DNA of 64,000 bases from Chryseobacterium sediminis (GTDB taxonomy: Bacteria; Bacteroidota; Bacteroidia; Flavobacteriales; Weeksellaceae), in the NCBI RefSeq assembly GCF_008386505.1, contig NZ_VUNZ01000002.1:1-64000 (forward strand), written 5' to 3'. Below the pieces are notes generated by a model. That model saw only the letters and a list, made by a program, of their open reading frames with translations. It did no database searches and had not been told where the DNA came from. Below are positions 47,024-55,179 of the stretch, in pieces (position 1 is the stretch's first letter; each line of letters opens with the position of its first letter). Position numbers and translations under genes: made by a program.

Positions 47024-48616
47024 TTATATCATTTTTTCTGCAGTCCGGATTCCCTGATAGAAGGCTTCTTCAAAAATAGATATTCCTGAAAGATCAGAAT
47101 GGGCAAAGAAAATTTTATCTTCAATAGGTTCTTTTGCTCTTTCAGTTTCTTCTCCAAAAATCTGATTGGGAACAGGCGCAATCATGGCATGTCCTATTTT
47201 GTGAAACTGCATTTCAAGAATAAAGTCTTCTATCAAAGGATGTGCTTTCTTCAGATCATCCAAAACTAAACTTTTCAGTTCAGATTCATTCATAGCATAC
47301 AGCTTTTTTCTTGCTTTTCTACAGTCTCCGGTTGAAAAACTCTTGTAATGGGTAATCACTTTTTCTCCCATAATCTGGTTAAGATTCTGATGCTGGTCAA
47401 AGATATAGCCCAAGCCGGAAGATCCATAAATCACATTATCCCAAGCAAGCTCTTCATCTCCCCCGAATTCATTTTTCAATGTAATAGTTGTTAAAAGCCA
47501 GGGAACATAATGGAATGAAGATGCTTTTTTATGATTAAAGATTCTTTCATTTACAAACTGCGGTGATGCAAACAGTACTTTATCAGCAATGATCTTTTTC
47601 GTTTTCTTTTGGGTGTTGTCAAAACTTAAGACTTCGACTTTATCATTAACTTTTACATCAAAAACCAGATTTCCGGACCTATATTTTCCATCAGTATATT
47701 TTGAAAAATGTTTTGCTAATCTGGCATTTCCTTCCGGCCATGTTAATACCTGATCTTTATATCTTGTACTCCAGTTATTTTTTCTTCCCGCAAAATAATG
47801 AATGCCTGCCCATGCGGAAACATAGTCTATTCCTAATCCGAAATCATCTCTGCATGAATAATCCAGAAGCCAAAGGAGTTCTTCAGAATGGTAGTTATTT
47901 TCTTTCAGCCAGTCTTTAAAAATGATTTTTTCAAATTGTAACACCTCATCTTCTCTGCTGGAATCATGTACCGGAATAGCAAACCAATATTTTCCCTGTG
48001 AGTCTTTCTTTAAACGAAATTCATCCATCAACTTAAAAAAACGGGTAAGCTCTTGCTGGGTTTCTGTTGAAATTCCTCTTTGGGGAACAATATCGTTCTG
48101 CCAGGAATTTTTATAAAACAGTCTTTCCTGTTGTGGAAAAGTCATTTGGTATTCATCAAGAATAGGTTCTCCATTATCTTCAGTTCCTAAGCAGATTCCA
48201 CATTCTTTCAAAAACTCGATGATTTCTGTATTCTCTTTATTGGGTAATGGCAAATAGTGAGCGCCTAAAGGAAATTTTGAAAATGAGTTTTGTCCATTGG
48301 AAGAATTACCACCAAGATGATTTTCCATTTCCAGAAGAAGATAATCATTTTCATTATTCAGATTAAAAAACCTGCATGCTGCAAGTCCGGAAATCCCTCC
48401 CCCCACAATAAGATATTGGGTGTGGATAACTTCTGAAAATTGTGGAAAATCTTTTGCCCACAATTTATGACCCAGAACATGATTAGTACCGGTAATCTTC
48501 AGCAGCAATGATTTTATTTTCTTTCCGCAGTACTGCAAAAAGGGAAGCATAAGACTACCTAAAAATATAGTTTTAAGAAAATCTTTTCTACTGTACTTTT
48601 CCCCACTCTTCATCAA
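47024..48616 (-). CDS. FAD-dependent amine-oxidase-like protein, exported
   Basis: 530 residues. The N-terminus SRKDFLKTIFLGSLMLPFLQ resembles a twin-arginine (Tat) signal with an RK pair and ends in a possible lipobox (LQYC, Cys30), so a folded, membrane-anchored periplasmic flavoprotein is likely. The FAD fold starts at YLIVGGGISGLAACRFF; the second half has the NAD(P)-binding-Rossmann/amine oxidase layout ending in FFAHSDLSGISIFEEAFYQG. Overlaps the aminopropyltransferase gene by 29 nt. Polyamine or related amine oxidation is inferred from the context. Confidence 0.82.
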   Translation of the reverse strand: MMKSGEKYSRKDFLKTIFLGSLMLPFLQYCGKKIKSLLLKITGTNHVLGHKLWAKDFPQFSEVIHTQYLIVGGGISGLAACRFFNLNNENDYLLLEMENHLGGNSSNGQNSFSKFPLGAHYLPLPNKENTEIIEFLKECGICLGTEDNGEPILDEYQMTFPQQERLFYKNSWQNDIVPQRGISTETQQELTRFFKLMDEFRLKKDSQGKYWFAIPVHDSSREDEVLQFEKIIFKDWLKENNYHSEELLWLLDYSCRDDFGLGIDYVSAWAGIHYFAGRKNNWSTRYKDQVLTWPEGNARLAKHFSKYTDGKYRSGNLVFDVKVNDKVEVLSFDNTQKKTKKIIADKVLFASPQFVNERIFNHKKASSFHYVPWLLTTITLKNEFGGDEELAWDNVIYGSSGLGYIFDQHQNLNQIMGEKVITHYKSFSTGDCRKARKKLYAMNESELKSLVLDDLKKAHPLIEDFILEMQFHKIGHAMIAPVPNQIFGEETERAKEPIEDKIFFAHSDLSGISIFEEAFYQGIRTAEKMI

Positions 48617-50102
48617 AATAACGAACTAATATCTGGTTGTCCAGACGGTTAACTTCTACGTCTTTCACTTTCATATCTTTGTTAAAATAAGACATCTGAG
48701 AAAAGTTGTAATCATAATATTTTAACCCAGGAAGTTTTCTGTAGATCCTGTTGTTGATGGGCTCAAACGAAGCCATAGAAAATCCCCATTCTCCAAAAGA
48801 CGGAACATAGGTATGATACGCGGCTGTGAAGGGAAAAATCTGATTGATCGTTTTTTCTATACACCAAAAAGATTTCGGAGCGAAATACGGAGAGGTGGTC
48901 TGAACCACAATTTTGGTATCAAGAGTTGTTAATCTCTCCAGTTCTTTATAAAACTGAAGTGAATAGAGCTTTCCTAAACTGTAATTAGACGGATCCGGAA
49001 AATCTATGATAATAACATCAAACTTCTTTTTGTTCTCTTTTACCCAAATGTAAGCGTCTTTATTGATCACTTCTACTTTAGGATTGGAGAAGGAGCCCTG
49101 ATTCAACCTGCGCATGGTTTCATTGGTCTTAAAAAATTGCGTCATTTCCCCGTCAAGGTCTACAAGTGTTATTTTTTTAACGTCTTTGTATTTTAATACT
49201 TCTCTTGCTGCAAAACCATCACCTCCTCCCAAAATCAGAACGTTGTCAATGTTTTTCGCCATAGACATCGCCGGATGTACTAAAGCTTCATGATAACGGT
49301 ATTCGTCGGTGGAAGAAAACTGTAAGTTATTATTTAAATATAAACGGAATTCGTGGGTATTTCTAGTGAGAACAATCCTTTGGTAAGGGGAACTTTTGGT
49401 ATACACTACATTTTCACCATATAATTTTTCTTCAGAATAAGACAAAATAGTATCAGAAAAAATGAAAAGTCCCACTAATACAACAAATGCTGAAATTGAT
49501 TTTACTTTTAATGAAAGTGGTTTTGACAATTCTCTTTTAAGGTAATAGCACAGGAATATAGCAATAGAAATATTGATGAGCCCGAAAAACAAAGGTGTTT
49601 TTACAATTCCCAGCTGCGGAATCAATACCAGTGGAAAAAGAATAGATGCCAGCAAAGCCCCGATGTAATCAAATGCAAAGACATTTGAAACTAAATCTTT
49701 AAACTGTACTCTATCTTTCAGAATATTCATCAAAAGCGGAATTTCTACTCCAACGAGGCACCCAGTAAAAAAGACAAATAAGTAGAGAACACTTTCAAAA
49801 TGTGCCAGTGTATTAAACAAAGTAAAGAGTACAACAGAACTGATTCCACCTACGATTCCTACCAGGATCTCAATCTCAATGAATTTATCTATCAGATTTC
49901 CTTTGATGAATTTCGCAAAATAGGAACCTACTCCCATTGAAAATAAATACACCCCAATAATGAAGGAAAACTGCTTTACAGAGTCTCCTAAAAGATAGCT
50001 CGCCAGGGCTCCGGCCACCAATTCATAAATCAATCCACATGTAGCAATGACGAATACTGAAAACAATAAAAGCAGCTCAAGAGGAATCCTCTTCTTATCC
50101 AT
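48588..50102 (-). CDS. Membrane-anchored polyamine aminopropyltransferase (spermidine synthase-like)
   Basis: 504 residues. The first 210 residues form about seven membrane segments, like other integral spermidine-synthase homologues. The C-terminal soluble half is a methyltransferase-like spermidine synthase domain: VLILGGGDGFAAREVLKY near residue 290, ITLVDLDGEM, and the active-site block IIIDFPDPSNYSLGKLYS. It should transfer aminopropyl from decarboxylated AdoMet, made by the nearby SpeD, to an amine acceptor. The acceptor is unknown. The start overlaps DUF350 by 8 nt. Confidence 0.9.
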   Translation of the reverse strand: MDKKRIPLELLLLFSVFVIATCGLIYELVAGALASYLLGDSVKQFSFIIGVYLFSMGVGSYFAKFIKGNLIDKFIEIEILVGIVGGISSVVLFTLFNTLAHFESVLYLFVFFTGCLVGVEIPLLMNILKDRVQFKDLVSNVFAFDYIGALLASILFPLVLIPQLGIVKTPLFFGLINISIAIFLCYYLKRELSKPLSLKVKSISAFVVLVGLFIFSDTILSYSEEKLYGENVVYTKSSPYQRIVLTRNTHEFRLYLNNNLQFSSTDEYRYHEALVHPAMSMAKNIDNVLILGGGDGFAAREVLKYKDVKKITLVDLDGEMTQFFKTNETMRRLNQGSFSNPKVEVINKDAYIWVKENKKKFDVIIIDFPDPSNYSLGKLYSLQFYKELERLTTLDTKIVVQTTSPYFAPKSFWCIEKTINQIFPFTAAYHTYVPSFGEWGFSMASFEPINNRIYRKLPGLKYYDYNFSQMSYFNKDMKVKDVEVNRLDNQILVRYFDEEWGKVQ

Positions 50103-50310
50103 GAATTGCGGCGCTTATAATCATTGAAATTCCGATGATAAATGCCCCGAAGACAATAGCCAGTGCTATATTTTTGTTCTGAGCGATCTCATGCCATGTT
50201 TTTTCCGGAGTAAGTTTTTCAATAATGAAATAGCATACAAGCAGAATTGCGATTCCTAAAAATGAGTAAAGAACCGAGTTTAGTATTGGTAAGAAATTGA
50301 TGTTGTCCAT
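50095..50310 (-). CDS. DUF350 membrane protein (YjfL-like)
   Basis: 71 residues with two membrane segments (residues 10-31 and 47-68), the repeating unit of DUF350. In E. coli the DUF350 protein YjfL is encoded beside a glutathionylspermidine-synthase-like enzyme, so a link to polyamine chemistry at the membrane has precedent. Only one repeat is present, half of the usual length. Overlaps the next gene by 8 nt. Confidence 0.82.
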   Translation of the reverse strand: MDNINFLPILNSVLYSFLGIAILLVCYFIIEKLTPEKTWHEIAQNKNIALAIVFGAFIIGISMIISAAIHG

Positions 50311-50322
50311 AGTTTTATATTT

Positions 50323-50517
50323 TTATTTGTGATAGTATCTGTAGAATCCTGCTCTGGAATGACTTCTTGTGGTTCCGTCACGGTATTTTTCTGTTTTGGC
50401 ACAATCGCATACCTGATTTCCCTGGTAAGTAAGATATACAAACCATGTCAGGAAAAATCCTCCTGCCAGGCAGAGTATCCAGTTTTGTCTTATGTAATTT
50501 AAAATATTAGTCATCAT
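50323..50517 (-). CDS. Small membrane protein of the polyamine-type cluster
   Basis: 64 residues from MMTNILNYIRQNW; the ATG overlaps the DUF4178 stop (ATGA), which fixes the start although the frame is open further upstream. One membrane segment (residues 15-33), then a short soluble tail with CDCAKTEKYRDGTTRS containing a Cys-x-Cys. No homologue recognised. Tight spacing on both sides argues that it is a real gene. Confidence 0.7.
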   Translation of the reverse strand: MMTNILNYIRQNWILCLAGGFFLTWFVYLTYQGNQVCDCAKTEKYRDGTTRSHSRAGFYRYYHK

Positions 50518-51971
50518 GATGTGGCATAAGGTGAGTTTGAACTGTTCTTCCATTTATTCACATTAAAGAAATACTTTCCTATCCACATCGCTACAAACAG
50601 GGCGACCATGATGAAGATAATAAATCCGAAGTTCCAGAATGAAACGGGAAGCCAGGTTGCTTTGAGCTGTACATAGGTATTGCTTGAAATGGGATCTGAA
50701 GTGAGTCTAAGTGCTTCAGCATTAATCAGGGAATCCAGCTTTTGAGTACCGAAAGACTTTTTAGTAAGTCTGGCTACTTCCGAAGTATCTTTTTCCAGTA
50801 TCTTTCCATCTGTAAAAGTTGTGGTTTGCCCACTAAGAAGGTTAGTAATCCCTATAATTCCTGATCTATCCCGTGATACCGTAACCTTTGAATCCGGAGA
50901 CATAAGACCGGAAAAGGTAGGTAAAGCACCATCCTTCTCTGCAGAAATAAGAAAGTGATACTTCCCGGAACTTACTCCACAAAGATTAAAATCTTCTGAC
51001 TGGCTTCCTTCTGACCAGCTTTCCCCATCTTCGTAACCATGATATTGTTCTATATCTTTGGAGGTATAGATAATTTCATTGGTCTTTTCATTCACTAGAC
51101 TCAGCTGGATGTTTGCCCAGGAATTATCAACCCCTGAAAATGCATTCACTTTTAATGGTGCTGAGCCTCCTGAAAGGGTAAAACTGTTGCTCACCATTTC
51201 TTTGTCCTGTACATCTGTAAAATTGATGGTCTGTGCAAAAACGGTTTCATTAGTTCTTGATGTATAAACATACAACTGACACAAACATATCAGTAATGCT
51301 GCTATACAAAAAATGTTTATAGCCTGCTTAATATCAAAATAATATGGCTGTACGATGCCTACTCCTGTGTAATAAGGCATATGAGCTATTTTAAAAGCTC
51401 TTTTAACATCGTATTTTGAAATGTGAACTCCGTAGAAATATTGATTTTTTTTACCCACTGTTTCCTTTGAGATCATACGGGTTCCGTTGACATATTCTTT
51501 GTAAGTGGCAAGATTGAAATCCAGATGCTCATCAAAAAATCCGGCAGCTGCATAGATACTGCATGGAGAGGTTTCGTACCATCGATAAGTTCTTTCCGCA
51601 TAACTTGCCAGTTTTGAACTTTTACTGTTAAAATCGTTAGGCTGAATAGAAATCAGGAAAACCCAATGGCCATCACTTTCACTCAGGAAAGCATCATTTC
51701 CTTTGCTGTCTTTTAAATAGTATTCACGCCAGAAAATATTGGTGCCATATCTTTTGACAATTATAGCAACTACTGTATATTCTACATCTTCAATTTTTCC
51801 TTTTTGCCCGACGTCCAATACAACATTTTCTGTCGGGACTTTCAAATGTTTGGTTTGCTTGTTCCCGGCTGCATCAATGAGATGAGAACAGGTTTTACAA
51901 ACATATTCTTCAACAGGAAAGGTGAGATCTATTTTATTTTCTGATTCGCATGCTGGGCAGACATAGTGCAT
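50514..51971 (-). CDS. DUF4178 zinc-ribbon membrane protein
   Basis: 485 residues. The N-terminus is a zinc ribbon (CPAC and CKTC pairs within residues 5-30). A DUF4178 domain follows (residues 55-200: VGQKGKIEDVEYTVVAIIVKR, WREYYLKDSKGNDAFLSE). A membrane segment near 228-245, an extracytoplasmic beta-rich region (250-425) and a C-terminal membrane segment (450-472) complete it. DUF4178 proteins co-occur with DUF350 and spermidine-synthase-like genes. 2 nt after speD. Confidence 0.85.
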   Translation of the reverse strand: MHYVCPACESENKIDLTFPVEEYVCKTCSHLIDAAGNKQTKHLKVPTENVVLDVGQKGKIEDVEYTVVAIIVKRYGTNIFWREYYLKDSKGNDAFLSESDGHWVFLISIQPNDFNSKSSKLASYAERTYRWYETSPCSIYAAAGFFDEHLDFNLATYKEYVNGTRMISKETVGKKNQYFYGVHISKYDVKRAFKIAHMPYYTGVGIVQPYYFDIKQAINIFCIAALLICLCQLYVYTSRTNETVFAQTINFTDVQDKEMVSNSFTLSGGSAPLKVNAFSGVDNSWANIQLSLVNEKTNEIIYTSKDIEQYHGYEDGESWSEGSQSEDFNLCGVSSGKYHFLISAEKDGALPTFSGLMSPDSKVTVSRDRSGIIGITNLLSGQTTTFTDGKILEKDTSEVARLTKKSFGTQKLDSLINAEALRLTSDPISSNTYVQLKATWLPVSFWNFGFIIFIMVALFVAMWIGKYFFNVNKWKNSSNSPYATS

Positions 51972-51973
51972 TT

Positions 51974-52333
51974 TTATCTGTAAATTTTGTGTTTTTGAAT
52001 GGTATTAGCTTTAAAATACTGAACCACTTCATCTGCAATCTGCTCTACTTTTGTGGTATTGTCCTGTGTATAATTGCAAAGGAAAACATCGAAAGTAAGC
52101 TGTTTAAATTCCGGCCACGTGTGGATACAAAGGTGAGATTCTTTAAGGATCACTGCGGAAGTAAAGCTATCATTCTCAAAAATATGATTGGTAACTCCTA
52201 CAATTTCCACTTCTTTGGTTTTCAGAATCTCTTCTGTAAACGTCAGAAAACCTTTGCTGTCTAATAACAAATCTTCTGACTCTGTTTCCAAAGTCAGAAG
52301 AATATGTAAACCTTTACTTGATAATGGGTTCAA
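51974..52333 (-). CDS. speD: S-adenosylmethionine decarboxylase, bacterial class 1B
   Basis: 119 residues. Self-cleaves before Ser66 in LKESHLCIHTWPE to form the pyruvoyl group; His71 and Cys86 (in FDVFLCN) match the processing and catalytic residues. Makes decarboxylated AdoMet, the aminopropyl donor. The start is TTG (52331-52333), directly after an in-frame stop; the following NPLSSKGLHILLTLE is the conserved N-terminus. Lies 20 nt after ctlX and 2 nt before DUF4178. Confidence 0.95.
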   Translation of the reverse strand: MNPLSSKGLHILLTLETESEDLLLDSKGFLTFTEEILKTKEVEIVGVTNHIFENDSFTSAVILKESHLCIHTWPEFKQLTFDVFLCNYTQDNTTKVEQIADEVVQYFKANTIQKHKIYR

Positions 52334-52353
52334 TTAATTTTTTCGTAAATATA

Positions 52354-53277
52354 TTATTTTTTTGGAAGAAAAACCTCAGCAAGCATACATCTTGCACTTC
52401 CTCCTCCGTTTACTTCAATAGTATTCAGGTCTGAATAGATAATTTCGCAGTATTTTTCAATAGCCGCTACCTGCTCTGTAGTTAAAGACTGATAAGCTGT
52501 CTGGCTCATCACCAAAAATTTTTCACCGTCTTTGTTCTGAACCTGAAGCATGTTTCCTGCAAACTGCTGCATTTGCTCTTCTGAAATTTCGATGATTTCT
52601 TTTCCGGAACCTTTAATAGTTTCCACTACCTTTTCTCTTTCCAGCTCATCATCAATACAATCAAGACAGATTACTACAAATTTATCTGCCACGCACATCA
52701 TTACGTTGGTGTGATAGATAGGAAGCCTTTCTGTTCCTACCGTCTGAAATGAATGGAAAACAACCGGAGTGAACCCGAATTTTGCACAGAATTCTCTGAA
52801 CAGTTTTTCATCCAGTCTCAAAGAAACAGATCCGTAAGCAATTTTATTATCGTGGTCGAAAATCATACTTCCTGTTCCTTCCAGGAAATGTCCCTGAGTT
52901 TCAGGAAAAGACCAGTCATCAATGTCAGTAACTTCAAAGCCCTGATCTTTGATGCTTTCAATGATATCTTCTCTTCTTTCCACTCTTCTGTTGGAAGCGA
53001 ACATTGGATATAAAACTACCTTTCCGTCTTTATGGAAACTCACCCAGTTATTCGGGAAAATAGAATCCGGAGTATGAGGATCTAATGTGTCTTTTATAGT
53101 GATCACATTAATTCCTTTTCCTCTCAGCTTTCCAACAAAGGTATTGAACTCTGCCAAAGCTTTTGACTGGATATCAGAACCCGTCTGTTCTACCTGAAAG
53201 TAATTGTTTTTTGCTGTCTCAGCGTTGTAACCGAATGCAATCGGTTCTATCATTAATACGGTATCTGTTGTTTGCAT
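52354..53277 (-). CDS. ctlX: Citrulline hydrolase-like protein (CtlX, arginine deiminase superfamily)
   Basis: 307 residues from MQTTDTVLMIEP; the frame is open 16 codons further upstream, but those codons run into the GAGTTTGAGGG repeat. Pentein fold with FPNNWVSFHKDGKVVLYPMF, FLEGTGSMIFD, the catalytic His in YHTNVMMCVAD and the nucleophile Cys in GGGSARCMLAE. Family members convert citrulline to ornithine with release of carbon dioxide and ammonia. First gene of the operon that leads to SpeD and the aminopropyltransferase; ornithine feeds putrescine synthesis. Confidence 0.9.
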   Translation of the reverse strand: MQTTDTVLMIEPIAFGYNAETAKNNYFQVEQTGSDIQSKALAEFNTFVGKLRGKGINVITIKDTLDPHTPDSIFPNNWVSFHKDGKVVLYPMFASNRRVERREDIIESIKDQGFEVTDIDDWSFPETQGHFLEGTGSMIFDHDNKIAYGSVSLRLDEKLFREFCAKFGFTPVVFHSFQTVGTERLPIYHTNVMMCVADKFVVICLDCIDDELEREKVVETIKGSGKEIIEISEEQMQQFAGNMLQVQNKDGEKFLVMSQTAYQSLTTEQVAAIEKYCEIIYSDLNTIEVNGGGSARCMLAEVFLPKK

Positions 53278-53281
53278 TTTT

Positions 53282-53800
53282 AAGTTTGAGGGTATTAGTG
53301 TATGAGAGTTTGAGAGTCTTTGCAACGGTTTATAAGTTCTTTTCTTCTCTATTCATCGGAGAAAATGAACACCATTTTTCTGACTGCCCTATCATACTAA
53401 TTAACATTCCTATTATTTGGTTATACTGGTTGTGCAAATTATTATATTGCGCTTCATTCATATAATTGCAGGCAAAAGCAAATTGAAGCCATGTTTGTGT
53501 TTCTCTTGCTTCTCCCTCCGAGTCTGTAAGTTTAGCGATGAAGGATTTTTCATATTTTCTTTTCCCCCAAGCTTCGCTGATATTAGCCGTTACAGATCGT
53601 GATGATCTTCTTATCTGGTCTGTAAGAGAGTAAAGTTCTTCTTTTGGAAAAGATTTTGAGAGTTCATAAATCAGTTGTGCGTTTTCAAATGATTTTTGAT
53701 AAACTTTTAAGTCCTGATGAAATCTAACTGTTGACATACACTAATACTTATTTACAATTAAAAACACTCCGACTCTCAAACACTCAAACTCTCCCACTCA
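53282..53800. mobile_element. Four-helix-bundle gene unit with inverted flanks (copy B)
   Basis: GTATTAGTGTATG (53292-53304) and its perfect complement CATACACTAATAC (53735-53747) bound the gene, the right copy touching the start codon. Outside or next to these, GAGAGTTTGAGAGTC (53304-53318) is matched in inverted form by GACTCTCAAACACTCAAACT.. (53771-53793). The unit fills the whole gap between ctlX and the 304-residue gene. No target-site duplication was found. Confidence 0.5.
53330..53737 (-). CDS. Four-helix bundle protein (23S rRNA intervening-sequence type), copy B
   Basis: 135 residues with the family blocks FHQDLKVYQKSFENAQLIYE and LTDQIRRSSRSVTANISEAW, and a longer C-terminal tail (SEKWCSFSPMNREEKNL) encoded next to the left repeat. 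Same family as copy A but a different branch. Lies between two deiminase-superfamily genes that would otherwise be neighbours. Molecular role unknown. Confidence 0.88.
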   Translation of the reverse strand: MSTVRFHQDLKVYQKSFENAQLIYELSKSFPKEELYSLTDQIRRSSRSVTANISEAWGKRKYEKSFIAKLTDSEGEARETQTWLQFAFACNYMNEAQYNNLHNQYNQIIGMLISMIGQSEKWCSFSPMNREEKNL

Positions 53801-53801
53801 A

Positions 53802-54716
53802 TTATTCTCTCACAAGCGGCATTGTAGAGCATCTCAACAAACCACCCATTTTAGAGATTTCTCTGTAAGGAATTTCTTCAACGGTCATTCCCCACTCGTT
53901 TCTCAAATGGTCATTCATTCTGGTGAATGCTTTGTCTGAAACTACTACATCAGGAGAAATAGAGAAGATATTTGGGAACATTTCAAACATCTCTTCATCA
54001 TTGATGTGGAAGCAGTTTTCTTCTCCGAAAATATCGATGATCAAACGATAGTCGCTTTCATCTACGAATCCGTTTTTATAAATAATACATTTGTCTTCTC
54101 CTACCGGATTAAATGTACAATCCAGGTGCAAAATGCCTTCAAAAGGAACTTTATCGTTTTTCTTCAGTTCCAGGTCAATAATTCTTTTCTTTGGAAAATA
54201 TTCTTTTAAGATTTCAATGGCATATTCATTTGTTCTTGCCGTCTTATAGTTTCTGTAATCTTCGCTGAAGCAGGTTCCGATAAAAATAAAATCATTCCAT
54301 ACGATAACGTCTCCTCCTTCAATATGTGCAGTTTCCGGAAGGTTGATGATCTTTCTCCATGCTACTTTCTCAAAAACGCTTTTGTATGCTTCCTGCTCGT
54401 CTGCTCTGTCTGCGATCACATTGGAAATGATCATCTTGTCATCAATCACAAAGGCAACATCTCTGGAAAAAACCTGGTTGTAATCTTTGATGATACTTGG
54501 ACGCAGTACTTCAACGTCATACTTTTTTAGAACCGCTTCAAAAGCGTTCATTTCATTAATGATATCCTCTTCTTTAGGATAAATGTTGTGTTCGATTGAG
54601 TAATATGACTTTGCGTCATAACTTTCCTCTAGTGTGGGAACTGCTCCCAGTGAATTAGGCTGGCCTAGAACCACTGACTTCAGCCTACCCGTTTCGTTTT
54701 TAATGTTTAGTCTCAT
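53802..54716 (-). CDS. Arginine deiminase superfamily hydrolase (DDAH/amidinotransferase-like)
   Basis: 304 residues, pentein fold. LKSVVLGQPNSLGAVPTLEE at the N-terminus, FSRDVAFVIDD, HIEGGDVIVWND, the catalytic His in LHLDCTFNPVG and the nucleophile Cys in GGLLRCSTMPLVRE. Flavobacterial members are usually annotated as dimethylarginine dimethylaminohydrolase or amidinotransferase; arginine or a methylarginine to citrulline is the most natural reaction next to ctlX. Citrulline would be the substrate of CtlX. A -7 box TATATTTG lies 19 nt upstream. Confidence 0.85.
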   Translation of the reverse strand: MRLNIKNETGRLKSVVLGQPNSLGAVPTLEESYDAKSYYSIEHNIYPKEEDIINEMNAFEAVLKKYDVEVLRPSIIKDYNQVFSRDVAFVIDDKMIISNVIADRADEQEAYKSVFEKVAWRKIINLPETAHIEGGDVIVWNDFIFIGTCFSEDYRNYKTARTNEYAIEILKEYFPKKRIIDLELKKNDKVPFEGILHLDCTFNPVGEDKCIIYKNGFVDESDYRLIIDIFGEENCFHINDEEMFEMFPNIFSISPDVVVSDKAFTRMNDHLRNEWGMTVEEIPYREISKMGGLLRCSTMPLVRE

Positions 54717-54735
54717 AAAGATTTATGCAATACTA

Positions 54736-54743
54736 CAAATATA
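54736..54743 (-). promoter_or_regulatory. -7 box of the deiminase-family gene
   Basis: Minus-strand TATATTTG (fits TAnnTTTG), 19 nt before the ATG; the -33 element is not clear. Confidence 0.45.
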
Positions 54744-54944
54744 AGTAAAGGTCTCTACCTGTAAAACTTTTGGATTATTTTATGTATTAAATTTGATCTC
54801 CAAAACCACCACTCTTCAACAAAATTTCCTTGTTTACGCAGCTAACTGTAGTGAATAGTTCCAAAAACATCTACAACTTGCTATTTTCCATCTACATAAG
54901 AACAAAAAAACAGATAATTCTATTATTTAATTTCCTATATTAGT

Positions 54945-54969
54945 GATATAATTTTCGCGAAATTATATC
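54945..54969. promoter_or_regulatory. Inverted repeat upstream of the GG-leader peptide gene
   Basis: Arms GATATAATTT (54945-54954) and AAATTATATC (54960-54969) around TCGCG, ending 37 nt before the ATG at 55007. Could be an operator or a leader hairpin. The only prominent structure in the 290-nt gap 54717-55006. Confidence 0.45.
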
Positions 54970-55006
54970 TCATAAAACTTAACTATTAACACCAAAAATC
55001 AAAGTT

Positions 55007-55171
55007 ATGAACAAGAACAATTCAGTGCTGAAAAACGCACAAAAATTAGGAAGAGATCAACAAAAATCTGTAATGGGAGGTGCGCCAATCTCAACAGGCA
55101 GAAGATGCTGTGAATGGGATGACGCAGGAAACTGCTATATCTGGACATGCGACAGATGCCAATGTCCTTAA
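55007..55171 (+). CDS. Double-glycine leader, Cys-rich bacteriocin-like peptide precursor
   Basis: 54 residues. Leader of 25 residues with LKNAQKLGRDQQKSVMGG, ending in the Gly24-Gly25 cleavage site used by C39-peptidase ABC exporters. The 29-residue core starts at Ala26 and holds six Cys (34, 35, 43, 48, 51, 53) plus two Trp. It resembles the small bacteriocin-like precursors known from Chryseobacterium. A terminator follows 8 nt after the stop. No maturation enzyme or exporter lies nearby, so processing would act in trans. Function (antimicrobial, metal-binding or signal) is open. Confidence 0.75.
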   Translation: MNKNNSVLKNAQKLGRDQQKSVMGGAPISTGRRCCEWDDAGNCYIWTCDRCQCP

Positions 55172-55179
55172 TAAAAATG

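Noticed and set aside
53278..53325. 16-codon N-terminal extension of CtlX
   Set aside because: The extension is encoded by the intergenic repeat, and the conserved N-terminus of the family begins at the internal Met (53277).
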